From Gnetum montanum (Eukaryota; Streptophyta; Gnetopsida; Gnetales; Gnetaceae), in the NCBI GenBank assembly GCA_015680685.1, contig MNCI01003660.1, positions 384,899 through 448,898 on the forward strand: a stretch of 64,000 nt of DNA. The letters are read 5' to 3'. This document shows, piece by piece, positions 1 to 9,776 of the stretch. Below the pieces are notes generated by a model, which ran no database searches, was not told the DNA's origin, and saw only the letters and a list, made by a program, of their open reading frames with translations. How positions within the stretch are numbered: the first letter of the stretch is position 1; each line of letters opens with the position of its first letter. The position numbers were made by a program, and so were the translations under genes.

Positions 1-1397
1 AATAAACCTCCTGTAGTAGCCAGTGTGGCCAAGGAATGACCTAACGTCTTTAACAGTTTCTGGTTGTCGGGTGATTCCTTGGATAACTTTAATTTTTTCT
101 GGATCTACCTCAATTCCTGATTGCGAAATTTTGTGCCCCAACACGATGCCCTCCTGAACTATCAGATGGCTCTTCTACCAGTTGAGCTTGAGGTTGGTTT
201 CAACACATCGTTTCAATACTTACTCTAACTAGTTGAGGGCTTGATTAAAACTTGTCCCATAGGTAGAGAAGTTGTCCATGAAAACTTCTACTCCATTACT
301 TATTTGCTGTTGAAAAATGCTTAGAACTAAGCGTTCGAACGTGGCAGGTGCATTGCACAAGCCAAAAGGCATTTGTTTATATGTGAACGCTCCCCAAGGA
401 CTGGTGAACGTTGTTTTGGCTTGGTCTTCTGGCTCAATTTGTATTTGGTTATACCCACTATATCCATCCAGAAAACTATAATAGCGATGCCCTGCTGTAG
501 TATCTAAGACTTGGTCCACAAATGGCAGTGGAAAATGGTCTTTGAATGTTGCCATATTTAATAGCCTAAAATCTATACATACTCTCCATTTACCTCCCTT
601 TTTCGGTACAATGACAAGAGGACTAACCCATTCACTATCAGCGATAGGGTAAATGAACCCTGCTTTGAGAAGTTGCTCTAGCTCCTCTTTCACTATTTGT
701 TTTAGTTTTGGGTTCAGTAGTCTCTGGGGTTGCTTGCGAGGTTTCATAGAGGGGTCTGTATAAATCCTATGCTGGCATATCCGCGGGTCTATTCCGGTTA
801 GTTCCGGGTATGACCAAGCAAAGGCAGTTAACCACTTGTTTATCACCCTTAGCAAACTTTCTTTTTGCATGGGCACGAGCTTTGCGTTGATAATTACCGA
901 TTTTCCGTTTTTGAGGGTCACCTATTCCAGACCGATGGGTAACGATTTTAGCTCTAGGAGCTCTTGTTTAAACTCCTCGGGAATCTCCAACTTCCCCCAA
1001 TTAATATTTTCGGAGTTACAGGCTGGAAGTTGGCAACGGACTTGCTCTAATATGTCTGCGCTTTCAAGGTAAGCACTAGTTATTCCCTCAGCTAGTTCCA
1101 TGTAGGTAGTTGGGTTGTTATCTTTATCGACCATCAGCCACTGGGTGTTTTCTTGTTGTGTGGTTGTTGCATATAGGCACTTTTGTATATCAATGTCCTG
1201 TGCACACCGATCGTATGCAGGCAATGTTAAACTTCGCATTACCCATGATTTCTGCACGCAATGACACCCTGTGTCACTATATGCGATGCATGGAACTCTT
1301 TTCCTCTCAATTTTCCCATACGTATTTGTCTTGGATATTTCTAGGGAAAGGTTACGAATTCCTAAGCATGCGTCGATTGTATTTCTAGGGAAAGGTA
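1..1397 (-). pseudogene. pol of element A: protease tail and reverse transcriptase
   Basis: From right to left: 1258-1397 encodes the end of a retropepsin (LGIRNLSLEISK) without the DSG active site, which lies in the deleted part. 922-1257 is a linker. 229-921 is an almost clean 230-codon stretch of RT with SEWVSPLVIVPKKGGKWRVC, HRYYSFLDGYSGYNQI and PFGLCNAPATFERL. The catalytic box reads FMDNF where FMDDF is expected, a D-to-N change in the second catalytic Asp. A stop follows, then 1-228 carries the RT connection region (LGHKISQSGI, FLGHTGYYRRF). RNase H and integrase lie outside the window. Stops at 919-921 and 226-228, the lost active site and the RT change mean the copy is dead. Confidence 0.88.
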
Positions 1398-2504
1398 CTA
1401 GCTCTCTGCTTCTTTGGTGAGTGTCCTTGGGAACAACTTAAGCTTCTGCCACTCATTATCTATATTCTGCAAGGCACAGGCATCGTGGAATGCTTGTAAA
1501 TGATGTTGAGGATCAGCGTTGTATCCCCCTTCAAAACGTGGGATATTATTTATGTCCAAACGCTTGATCCTGCTATCTTTTAAGTGCCTTGTGGGGATCC
1601 TAACTGCCTCTGTAATGTCTAGCATGCTTCAGGTTGCGAGTAGGGGTTCGTCATGATCATCTCTGTCATGACGTCTGTGATGTCTTCATGGTGGTTCCCT
1701 ACTCTCCCTACGTCCTTGCCCTTGTCCTAACTCCTCTCGACCTTCCTGTTGAGGTCTTTCATCTTCCTTACTCTTACCCTCTTCGTTGTGCTCACGGTGG
1801 TTGCACCTAGATGTGGAAGGAGAGTGTGAATGGTGAGATGAAGGAGAAGAGGAATGGGATCCATCACCATGGCGATGTTTCTTACCTTCTCTTCGGCTGC
1901 TTCGGCCCTGATCATTGTGACGATCTAAGTGTCCGTCCTTAGTGTGAGTTGTTGTTCCTTCCATGAACAGTTGGTGTTCATGGGGATCAGAGCCCGTAGC
2001 ATGTACAGTTGATTGAAGGCTCTGATGCCTAACCTCTTCACCATTGTGAGGAGGAGGAACATCATTTCCTAAGAAACCTGTTGTGAGGGGTTCCTCGTTT
2101 CCTATTTCACTAAGGACATGGGGGACCTTGCCCTACAACAATGAGTGTTGGCTCTCCTGCCTTTCGTCCCGAATACGTTAGGCAGTTGTGGGATGATAAT
2201 CCCTTGTGTCAAAGTCATCCATAACATATTCCACAAATAGTTCTTGCATGTCAATCTATGCCAAGGCACGGAAGAGCATGTTAGGGACTGATCGATCTGG
2301 GGGTAACACGATGTTACCTTGCAAATCCCTCCACCGCAGTTGTTCGTCTTGATGGAGAATAAAAGTAAAATCAGGCACATACTCATCGAGATGAGTATAT
2401 GTCACCTTAGATTGCTGAGGACTTGGCTGATTTTGGTTATGTATATGTCACTGACTGTCTTCCATGTTATCCCTAGGTGAGTTAACCTTATGAGAAGAAG
2501 CCAT
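1398..2504 (-). pseudogene. gag of element A (decayed, C-terminus deleted)
   Basis: The frame starts at an ATG at 2504 (MASSHK-like, matching the B gag start). It encodes the N-terminal region with HLDEYVPDFTFILHQDEQL, a Ser/His/Arg-rich stretch (about 1700-1960), and the start of the capsid-like gag domain (DITEAVRIPTRHLKDSRIKRLD, split here by position: 1540-1625; then LKLFPRTLTKEAES at 1398-1440). Stops and shifts break it into pieces. The normal capsid remainder and zinc knuckle seen in B are missing, because the sequence jumps straight into the protease end. It would have formed the virus-like particle; it cannot now. Confidence 0.8.
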
Positions 2505-2626
2505 TTTATTGGTGTGCTATTCACCATTATATATGTTCTTATTTAACTAATTAACCCAAAGGTTCGTTAAGGCTCACAACGATGTGAAAGATTTCCTAAT
2601 GTTCTAATTGGCGTAAAAACACTTAG

Positions 2627-2644
2627 TCCCCGGCAACGACGCCA
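2627..2644 (-). other. Primer-binding site of element A (tRNA-Asp type)
   Basis: One base inside the LTR, the minus strand reads TGGCGTCGTTGCCGGGGA. From general knowledge of plant tRNAs this is complementary, with one mismatch, to the 3' end of tRNA-Asp, the usual primer of Athila-like elements. Confidence 0.8.
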
Positions 2645-2645
2645 A

Positions 2646-3575
2646 TGATGAGTGGCGAGGTACCCCTACACTCAACCATACGAAACGAGCGTAGCACGCG
2701 CGATCCGGTCGAACTCCGCAGACTAAATGCCTAAACGCCGCAAGGAACACTTGGGGTTAATTAATCGTTGTCTTCCCAGACTTACTTGTTGTTGTCACGG
2801 TGTATGGTTAAGTAAGTCCGAGGTATATGATTTTTTTGGTCTTTTCTGGTTTATCTCCTATGCTAAAGGGTGAAGGGTTGAGAGACTAAAACTAACTCTA
2901 ACTACAGCACTAAGTCCTAGCGTCAGCATCCGTTCCCACTTGCCGTACACACCCTGAACTGTGCAACTGTGGCTACCAAACGCTAATCGTTACTGGGATT
3001 ACCACACGTAACGCACGTGCTCGAAGCGGTCGTACTGAGGCACCTAACTAGCCTAAGTGTGACAAGCAGCCGATTCCTTGACTAGCCGTACACATCCGTA
3101 GATGCTCGTAATCAAGTCGTACTTGTCCCACGTTCTAGGAGGTAAGGGTGAGAGAATCTAATCGCGATGAGTAGCCGATTCCTTGGCTAGCCGTACACAT
3201 TCGTCAATGCTCGTAACCAAGTCGTACTCATGCCGCGTTACTAGGAAAGCAATAAATAACATTAAATAAACCTATCCATGTACTGCAAGGTTTATCCACA
3301 AAGCTCGTCTTTATTGCCGTACACAACTTGCGTTCAGGTACAAAGCTGCTCGAATAAAGAACCGTTCACTTGGGGGACTCCTACTGCGGGCACATGGAAA
3401 ATATTCTATCTCTGGGGTGATCAATCCGCCAGAGCTTCGCTACTCTATGCCTATGATTCCAAATGAGGGGAGTGCCGCCTCTTATTTATAGATTTGGCAG
3501 CGGACTGCAATATCGCGTACACGATATCGCAGGGAATGACGCGATATCGCGGCTTGTGCATATCGCGTCTCATCA
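2646..3575 (-). repeat. 5' LTR of element A
   Basis: The plus strand shows TGATGAGTGGCGAGG at the left end and CTCATCA at the right, so on the element's strand the LTR runs TGATGA...TCATCA. It aligns with the 3' LTR of B (31351-32194). In element sense, U3 carries several GCGATATCGC-type palindromes followed by a CTATAAATAAG TATA box (plus-strand 3483-3493 region). The length is 930 bp. Confidence 0.9.
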
Positions 3576-4376
3576 CTCATTAACTAATTTTGGTTTACTA
3601 ACTAATTTATTAATTGATTTTGGGTTGGTAAATCTAGCTACATGATCCAACTCTTAATGATCTTTCTACCCCTCTTAGAATACCAACTCTGGCAATGTAA
3701 CTAATGACACACCAGGAGTTAGTGATCTAGAACTAAATATCATCATAAACTAAGCATTTAATCCTAAGGCCCAAGAGGTTAAATTTGTTACACATGATTA
3801 GTTAGTCTAGGTTATGACCTCTTAAGGTAGAGTTTTAAGATATCATTGAATTATCAAGTATCCAGATGATAATTTTGACCTTGCCATTGAGTTTAGAAGG
3901 CTAAAAAATGTTAGAAATAACCATTCATATGTTAGAAATGGACATCATATGCCCAAGTAATGCTAAAATAAATCTTTGAGGATCTTGAGGTACCATGTTG
4001 GGAAGGAGTAAAAACAAATTTTGAGATCAAATTACATTTGGAAGGTTGGAATCTATAAGAACCAACTCTTTGTTTACCATAAAAGGCTTCCAAAAGCAAA
4101 AGTTATGGATTTAAAATCCAAAACTTTGAGCACAGAAAACAAGACTTTCCAAGAGGTGACCCATCACAGCACTATTCTAAAATTTAACCATAAAATTCTT
4201 ATTCTAACTACTTCCAAAACGTCAATTTGATAAAATTTTCCACCTTCTCATATTTAAACTTCTACCCCGAACACCAATTTAAAAATTTCCGTTATCTGAC
4301 GATTTTTGTTTTTTGAAAATTTCCGTCATTTAATAGAACTTTTCCATAATGTAACGGAAAATTTTGGTGGCCGTGA

Positions 4377-4930
4377 CTGCCAAGGCCAGGCAACTTCACT
4401 CGTTATCGGCGGTGTCCGTGGACACGGTGAGCGGTCAAAACTTGTGGCGGATTTTTCAGGGGCAGCGCTCGCGGTGGAGGAATGGCGCACGGTACATGGC
4501 GAAAAATGCAGAGAAGGGCGAAAAAACGCAGTGGATGGCATGACAGACAACGGCATGTGGCAACAGCAGAACGACGATGGCTGTAGAGGCTGGGAAACGA
4601 GCAACGAGTCAGCGACCGACGGTGGCAGGGACCACCAGAGGCCGCAGTGGCGCACATCGTTGCGTGGCCCTGTGCAGGTTTGCGTTGCCCTTAATGGGGC
4701 AACGTGGCCCTGGATGGGGCTGCGCGGACTTTGACGGGCCAGCGCGGCCCCCGCGAAATGTTTTTTTTTTTTTTGTGCGAGCAGCAGGCGGGAGCAGGCG
4801 CGCGTAAGCTGGTGAAAGGGGGGAGGAATGACAATGGCAGGTGGCCACGGTGCGAGCCTGCGTGGCCCTGCAAAAAGGGGATGCGTGGCCCTATGGGGCT
4901 AGCGCAGACTCGGGCAAGGCTGCGCGGCCC
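4377..4930. repeat. GC-rich island with imperfect TGCGYGGCCCT/TGGGGC repeats
   Basis: The region is far richer in G and C than both flanks. From about 4660 to 4930 the words GCGTGGCCCT, TGGGGC and GCGCGGCCC recur at irregular spacing, broken by a run of 15 T at 4759-4774. ORFs cross it on both strands, but they look like by-products of high GC. It may be part of an old transposon or a captured fragment; I do not recognise a family. Confidence 0.5.
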
Positions 4931-5014
4931 TCAAAATATATCTTTTTTTAAATAAAATTTATAGTTATTTAAATTTAATTATATCATCTCTCCTTCTTTC
5001 ACAAACTAGGGTTT

Positions 5015-5085
5015 CTTGTGTGCTGGTTAGCGGTGCGGAGTTGTTTAAGAGTCCAGTTTCCTAACTCTGTTCGAGTCCGCTCCCC
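5015..5085 (+). repeat. tRNA-like / SINE-head-like segment
   Basis: TGGTTAGCGG at 5024 resembles a pol III A box. TGTTCGAGTCC at 5068 matches the B box consensus GGTTCGANTCC at all but one base. They lie 44 bp apart, a spacing usual for tRNA-derived SINEs. No convincing cloverleaf forms, and no poly(A) tail or target duplication was found. Confidence 0.35.
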
Positions 5086-5829
5086 AAAATTTTTTTAAGT
5101 TTAATATTAAAACTTAAATTAATTTTTAAATTTTTTCCAAGGTTGAAATTTATTAAATTTTAATGACGACATGGATACCCAAAAATGCACTATCTCCTAA
5201 ATAGGTCGGATTGGGATGAAATTAGTACCGTTGGAATCATCTCGACAAGTATTGGACATAGTTTCAAGGTCCAAAAACTAAGTTGAATTTTCATAATTTG
5301 AAAGAATTAAAATAGTTTATTTGCCAAACTGACATTCTTATGATGTATGAGTAACATGTGGAGTCCAATATGACTTGTATTTATTTATAAATACTATACC
5401 AACATTTGGACTCAATGATACAATAATTTTACCCTATGATTTGACAAGTATGATGTAAGCTTATCCTCTCACATCAAGATTATGCCCTAGGTACTAAGGA
5501 GAAGGAAGACATCGCAACATTATCCACCCAGTATTGGTTTTCTTATAACTCTATGGAAAATAACCTTTGTGAGTTGGGTAGGGATGAAACAATGTTATGG
5601 CTAGATTTAATCCCTTAAACTTACAAATACACCTTGCTTAAACTTCCCAATACATAGGTCCTAGGTAAGATAAGTATTGTCAAGTTTATAGGGGTAAGGT
5701 ATTTAGGATACTAATTTCCATATGAGATCAAATCAACTTAGGTCATGGTCACTGACCTTCTAGAAAGAACTTAATGATGATCTAAATCCATTAACATTCT
5801 AACAACAATATAAGATGGGTAAGAGTTAC

Positions 5830-6019
5830 CAAGATCGATGTATCCTTATTTTACTAATGTCTCTTGTAGTTGATGTACCTTGTTGAGGCATAATCGAATC
5901 TCATGGTTAGTAATATCCCTAAAAATTAATACAAATGTATCTTCTGGCTTTCAAGGATCATCACGAACTTGTAGTGCATCTGACGATGGTCCATGACTCT
6001 CCCTAGGTTGTGGCTCCAT
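5830..6019 (-). pseudogene. gag N-terminus remnant of a chromovirus-type element
   Basis: An ATG at 6019 (minus) opens a frame starting MEPQPRESHGPSSD and continuing for about 60 codons with one early stop. It lies just downstream of an LTR and a tRNA-iMet-type primer site, which is the usual place for gag. The rest of this element to the left is not recognisable. Confidence 0.5.
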
Positions 6020-6059
6020 GGTTCATTATGAAGTTCTAATTGGTCCTTAAGTTGTGGTT

Positions 6060-6073
6060 TGCTTTGATACCAA
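6060..6073 (-). other. Primer-binding site, tRNA-iMet type
   Basis: The minus strand reads TTTGGTATCAAAGC directly after the LTR end. It matches the TGGTATCAGAGC initiator-tRNA primer site common in plant chromoviruses and copia elements, with one change. Confidence 0.65.
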
Positions 6074-6074
6074 A

Positions 6075-6596
6075 TGTGACATCCCATTCCCAAATGTCAT
6101 GGCAAATGTTAAATATATGTTATATTAGACATTATGCATAAAGAAAATAACAGGGAAAATGTAGAAGGAAAAAGAGAAAAAATTCTTTATTGATATGGAA
6201 TAGTATATTTGGGTCATGCTCTAGGTGTTCCTTGGGTTTTTCTTCCTTCAACATCTATCTTGTAGAGGTAATCCAACATTGCGACCATGGTTAGGTCTTC
6301 AACCAGCCAGAAGGGATAGTCAATCCTCTTCTTGTCCCACTTCAACTAGCACCCATTACTCACCTTTATCAACTCTACAACTCCATGCTAATACAACCAC
6401 TAATGCTCAGGTATAAATACCTTAGGTCAAACCCCCAAAGGTCACCTCAAGAGATATGTCCATTATTTCAACACATCCTTTTGGGTCTTAATTACAACTA
6501 CCCCTTTCTAGTCTTGTTATACTAATCTCAAGATTAGTTATGAAGGGACATCATCTTTGTTATGCAATGACACCATTTAGAAATGGGGATGTTACA
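6075..6596 (-). repeat. LTR of a Tekay/Del-like chromovirus
   Basis: The ends are inverted copies, TGTGACATCCC at 6075 and GGGATGTTACA at 6596, with one mismatch. The primer site abuts the left side, so this is the 5' LTR of a minus-strand element. The TGTGACA...TGTCACA ends are typical of Tekay/Del elements. The 522-bp length is short for that group, so the subfamily is uncertain. Confidence 0.65.
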
Positions 6597-6696
6597 TGTT
6601 CTTAAATTAGTGGGTTGATGTGAGCACATGGATCACCTACTCTTACCTAATCCTAACCTAACCTAGGACTAACCTAGATCATCTATCCTAAGCAAG

Positions 6697-7515
6697 TGAT
6701 GAGCAACAAGGTACCCCTATGCCCAACCATACGAATCACTAAGGCATTTATGCATGATCCAGTTGAATTCTATGGACCTATAATTCTCCAGTGCACTAGT
6801 TCTTCTAAGAAGTGAAATGGGCATTGAGAACGTTCATTGTCTTCTCAACTACACTTGTGAAGCTCAAAGATATGGTTTAAGTGTAACTGAGGTACATGAT
6901 TTTTATCATTTTAGGATTTATAAAAATAATCACCTACAATAATAATGAAAGGTAGAGTAATTTAGGATCTAATTTGTCTACTACCTAGCTAGCCTAACAT
7001 AAGTACTTGTCCCACTTTCTTAAACACATATAGTGCTGCTGGGCTACCAAATATTAAGCGTTGCTGGGTTACCAAGCACTATATGTATGCTTGAAGTGGT
7101 CATGCTTATGTTCATTAGCAACTAGAAATTAATTGCTTAATTTAAATACATTAAAGTAAAGTGCATTAAAGGAAATATTAATCTATTCTCAGTGCTACAA
7201 GGATTATCACACTTAGACACCTACTACAGGCATTAAAGGATTATCACACTACTGTGCTTAGCTACATCAGTGTTCGAACAAAGATCTGTACACACTTAGA
7301 CACCTACTACAAGCACTCAAAAAATATTCTAATTTTGAAGAAAACAAACTATAAGAGCTTCACTAACTATGACAAAAACTGATCTAAAAATCGTGAGCCA
7401 AGTGCTATATTTATAGGCTAATATATACCCCGCGACATCGGATATCGGACATTGTGTCTGGGATTCGACATCGAATACCCAACATCGTCAGAGCAAATGA
7501 AAAATGTTATTCATC
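6697..7515 (-). repeat. 3' LTR of element E
   Basis: Runs from TGATGAGCAAC to TTCATCA on the plus strand. In element sense it has CGATGTCG and GATATCC words and then a CCTATAAATATAG TATA region. It differs clearly from the A/B LTRs but shares their end sequences and plan. Confidence 0.88.
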
Positions 7516-7530
7516 ATACCCCCACAACTA
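7516..7530 (-). other. Polypurine tract of element E
   Basis: On the minus strand the bases before the 3' LTR are TTTAGTTGTGGGGGTA. This matches the B and C sites (CATGGGGGTA before TGATGA). It is the expected primer for plus-strand synthesis. Confidence 0.7.
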
Positions 7531-9776
7531 AATGAAAACTCATTCTCAAGTGAAGAAGAGGAGGAACAAGTTTCTTATAAAATATTGGGAAGGTATGGGA
7601 TTATTTACTGACATACAAACTGACTCAGATGGAACAGATAGATTCTAAGTGCCCAAGTGTATAGAGTTACAATCTTTACAAAATTGGGTGTTCATGATAA
7701 GAGAAGTAAACACCCTTGATAAAACTAACATCCAATGCCTCTTGGTAGCTAAAGAGTGAGAGAGAAGATCCCACAATCATGAACGATCCTCGTCGTGTGG
7801 TACTACTGCATCATCCTTGGTGAAGATAGTTCCACATCCAGTCCATGCTTCCCACTGCAATCACAACAGAATCATGAATTAGTATGCAATGTATAACACA
7901 TAGCGGTTAAATGCCTCGTCTCGTCAGTGGTTACACTCAACTAGGCTGTGATTGCGGTAGATTGCTTCCTTTAGTAGTGTTAGCGAGAAGGCTAACAAAT
8001 AGGGTAAAATAGATAAGTGGTCCATTAAATTTGAAAAAGTTCAACATAAGAAAATATTTGAAGAGGATGTAAGAATTCACAACAATGAAAAGGAAAGTTC
8101 ATTGAAAAAGGTTGTGAAGATGTGCACAATTGGATGTCATTGATGAGGTAAATAAAAGAATTTGATTGTAAGAGTGTCTAAGTGTGAAGAACATATCTAA
8201 CCCCACCAAAAGATATGCAAATGGGTCCTTCCCAAAGTAGGCACAGGCCTTTTATGTCCTTGTATAACTTCAAACCAAAGAGTCCATGGACTCTGTGGAT
8301 GATTAATGGTTACAAGAGCTTAAGTACAAAAACTTAGAAGAAACTACCTAAGAATTCCAACACATTGAACCAAGACATTAAACAAGAACATGAAACCGGC
8401 AGTGAGGTGAGACATGGAAAGCATAGATGGATGAGAGAGAGTGGAATGGAGTTCCTGATTAAGGTCACATGAAGTCTCTTGTGAATTTTATGGTTAAATA
8501 ACTTGATAGGATTCATCATTAGTCCAAACCAAAACCAACCTCATTCAGTGACTTTGCATTGTCATTCTAAGACCAATCCATCCCCCTAAGACATAAGAGT
8601 GCTCCCACAAAACAACCACCATTCCTTACTAGAGAAGAAAAGAGAAGTAGGAAGTGAGGAAGAGCCTTAGTTAGAGGGAACCTTCAGGCATGGGTAACAT
8701 GTCTTTCTAGTCCCATCACCAATGCTTGTAGCCTATTTATTATGTCTAAGGGATGTGCTTTGAATTCTCATCTTATCTTTTTTTTTTTTTTGAAATGAGA
8801 ATCACACCATACAAAGACGTATGCATTTATTTTGTCTAAGGGGTGTGCTTTGAATTCTCATCATTTTTTTATGAGAACCACACCATGGAAATACTTATTC
8901 AACTTCCTTTTATTGGTCAACACGGAATGGTAAGAAATCCATGAAAACACACATGCACCCAAGCAAATAGAAACGCACAAAGAATACTGAATCCCCTTGA
9001 AGTCACACCCTATTCAAACCTTGAATCCTTTCCAATTCTGAAAACTACCAAATTCACAAATTTATCAAAGTTTTATTAATGAAAAAGGGACTACATGTTT
9101 CCATAACAAGGAAAACCATAGAGTTTGTGGATGGGTGGATGTTGTCGACTCACTACCTGATGCATGAAAAAGAACCATGTCATAATCGTCAGTAACAAAA
9201 CTCAAAGCTAAAATCCAAACACCAACAATTAGATAACAAAATAGTACATATCACCATCAAGCAATGCATTACCACTATATTTGGAACTTATTAACAAAAA
9301 GTCAGAAAATCACACCAAAATAAAATAAGAGAAAATATAAAAGAAAGTGTAAAATATTCAAGAAATAGCAAATGTACTAATGATGGTGTAAAATAAAAAT
9401 TAGAAAAGATTAATAACATGAAAACAAGAAGATGTAAAATAAATAATGTGTAAAACAAAAAATATGTAAAACAAAAAGTTGAAAAACTGAGTCACTTATA
9501 TGGTTAGCATGGGTGACCATCTTCCCCACCACTAAGTTGAAAGGAGGAGATATGAAATATGAAGTGTGGTTATCCATCCGATGAGGCATTTGTTGTATTA
9601 GCTAGCTTATGCTCATGGAAAGGGTTGATTTGTTGGATGTTGACCAGCTATTTCTTGTCTAGGCTCTCAGGTTTGTAGATCATCATGGCCCTAGAAGGAA
9701 AAGTTTCGTAAATGATGTAAGGTCCTTTCCACAATGTTTAAAACTTAGTTTATTGAGGTACCTGTGTGGGGTTCCA
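7531..9776 (-). other. 3' non-coding region of element E
   Basis: No gene is visible between integrase and the polypurine site. The region parallels 29107-31350 of element B: both hold a tract of TTTTGTTTTACA-like words after integrase (here 9360-9480, reverse) and a block about fruitless ORFs near GAATTCTCATC (8770-8870), which is itself imperfectly duplicated here about 80 bp apart. Confidence 0.6.

Larger units (their letters stand above)
1..3575 (-). mobile_element. Element A: Athila-like Ty3/gypsy LTR retrotransposon, cut by the left window edge
   Basis: Read on the minus strand, the order is 5' LTR, tRNA-Asp-type primer site, gag, protease remnant and reverse transcriptase, with the rest of pol and the 3' LTR beyond position 1. 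The order and the RT motifs fit Ty3/gypsy; the RT wording (FLDGYSGYNQI, NAPATF) and the primer site resemble the Athila branch. Compared with element B it lacks about 1.7 kb between gag and protease. The LTR is close to those of B and of the solo LTR at 47421. The bases outside the 5' LTR (3576-3580, CTCAT) would be its target duplication, but the partner is outside the window. Confidence 0.88.
3576..5829. other. Unassigned degenerate DNA
   Basis: AT-rich sequence with no frame I can support as a gene. It includes the separately listed GC-rich island (4377-4930) and SINE-like segment (5015-5085). Parts of it could be decayed interior of the chromovirus-type element whose LTR is at 6075, but I see no motif to prove it. 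Confidence 0.5.

Noticed and set aside
4306-4955. Overlapping ORFs of 60-142 codons on both strands
   Set aside because: They lie in a GC-rich, repeat-like island, have no recognisable domain, and run on both strands at once.
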